A stretch of 13,323 nt of DNA from CAZVEV01 sp964625865 (GTDB taxonomy: Bacteria; Planctomycetota; Phycisphaerae; SM23-33): the NCBI GenBank assembly GCA_964625865.1, contig CAZVEV010000157.1, positions 1 to 13,323 on the forward strand, given 5' to 3'. Position numbers and translations under genes: made by a program. The notes beneath the pieces are model-generated. The model was not told where the DNA came from. It worked only from the letters and a program-made list of their open reading frames with translations, and did not search any database. Shown here in pieces: positions 13,299 to 13,323 of this stretch. The first letter of the stretch is position 1. Every line of letters begins with the position of its first letter.

Positions 13299-13323
13299 TG
13301 ATGTTTCTCTGGCGGGGCAGCGT

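Overview
The window is GC-rich and densely coded. Its gene mix points to a free-living, polysaccharide-degrading member of the Planctomycetota or a near relative: a sialidase-like BNR protein, a secreted GH2 glycosidase, a uroporphyrinogen-decarboxylase-like protein, a HzsA-related diheme protein with a planctomycete-style cytochrome c tail, and a Tat leader of the Gfo/Idh/MocA type. This assignment rests on gene content only; no rRNA or tRNA gene was seen.

Layout, left to right. (1) 2-214 (+) is the end of a BNR/sialidase-like frame that stops abruptly inside its conserved core. (2) 280-2829 (-) is a secreted GH2 beta-galactosidase-type enzyme, preceded on the same strand by a URO-D/corrinoid-methyltransferase-like protein (2987-4063). 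(3) 4210-4602 (-) is a small frame that joins a Tat leader of the Gfo/Idh/MocA type to a WD40-like tail, probably a deletion fusion. (4) 4854-7779 (+) is a two-gene unit: a short SRPBCC (START-like) protein and a large HzsA-related protein with a beta-propeller and two CxxCH haem sites. (5) 7780-13279 (-) is a sugar ABC importer operon, transcribed right to left: binding protein (broken), two-domain ATPase, two different permeases, and an iron-type alcohol dehydrogenase as the last gene.

The importer most resembles the YtfQ-YtfR-YtfT-YjfF (galactofuranose) layout: one binding protein, one RbsA-type ATPase and two non-identical permeases in that order. With the GH2 beta-galactosidase this suggests galactoside breakdown outside the cytoplasm followed by import of a galactose-like sugar, with the alcohol dehydrogenase handling an aldehyde or alcohol intermediate. 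That link is inference.

The genes near both ends are broken. The sialidase-like frame is cut at its 3' side (212-214), and the binding protein is cut at its 5' side by an in-frame stop (13280-13282) beside a perfect palindrome. Either the region has been rearranged or the sequence ends are unreliable. I found no convincing new defence or mobile system. The most unusual items are the HzsA-like/SRPBCC pair, the Tat-WD40 chimera, and a long inverted repeat between the binding-protein and ATPase genes.
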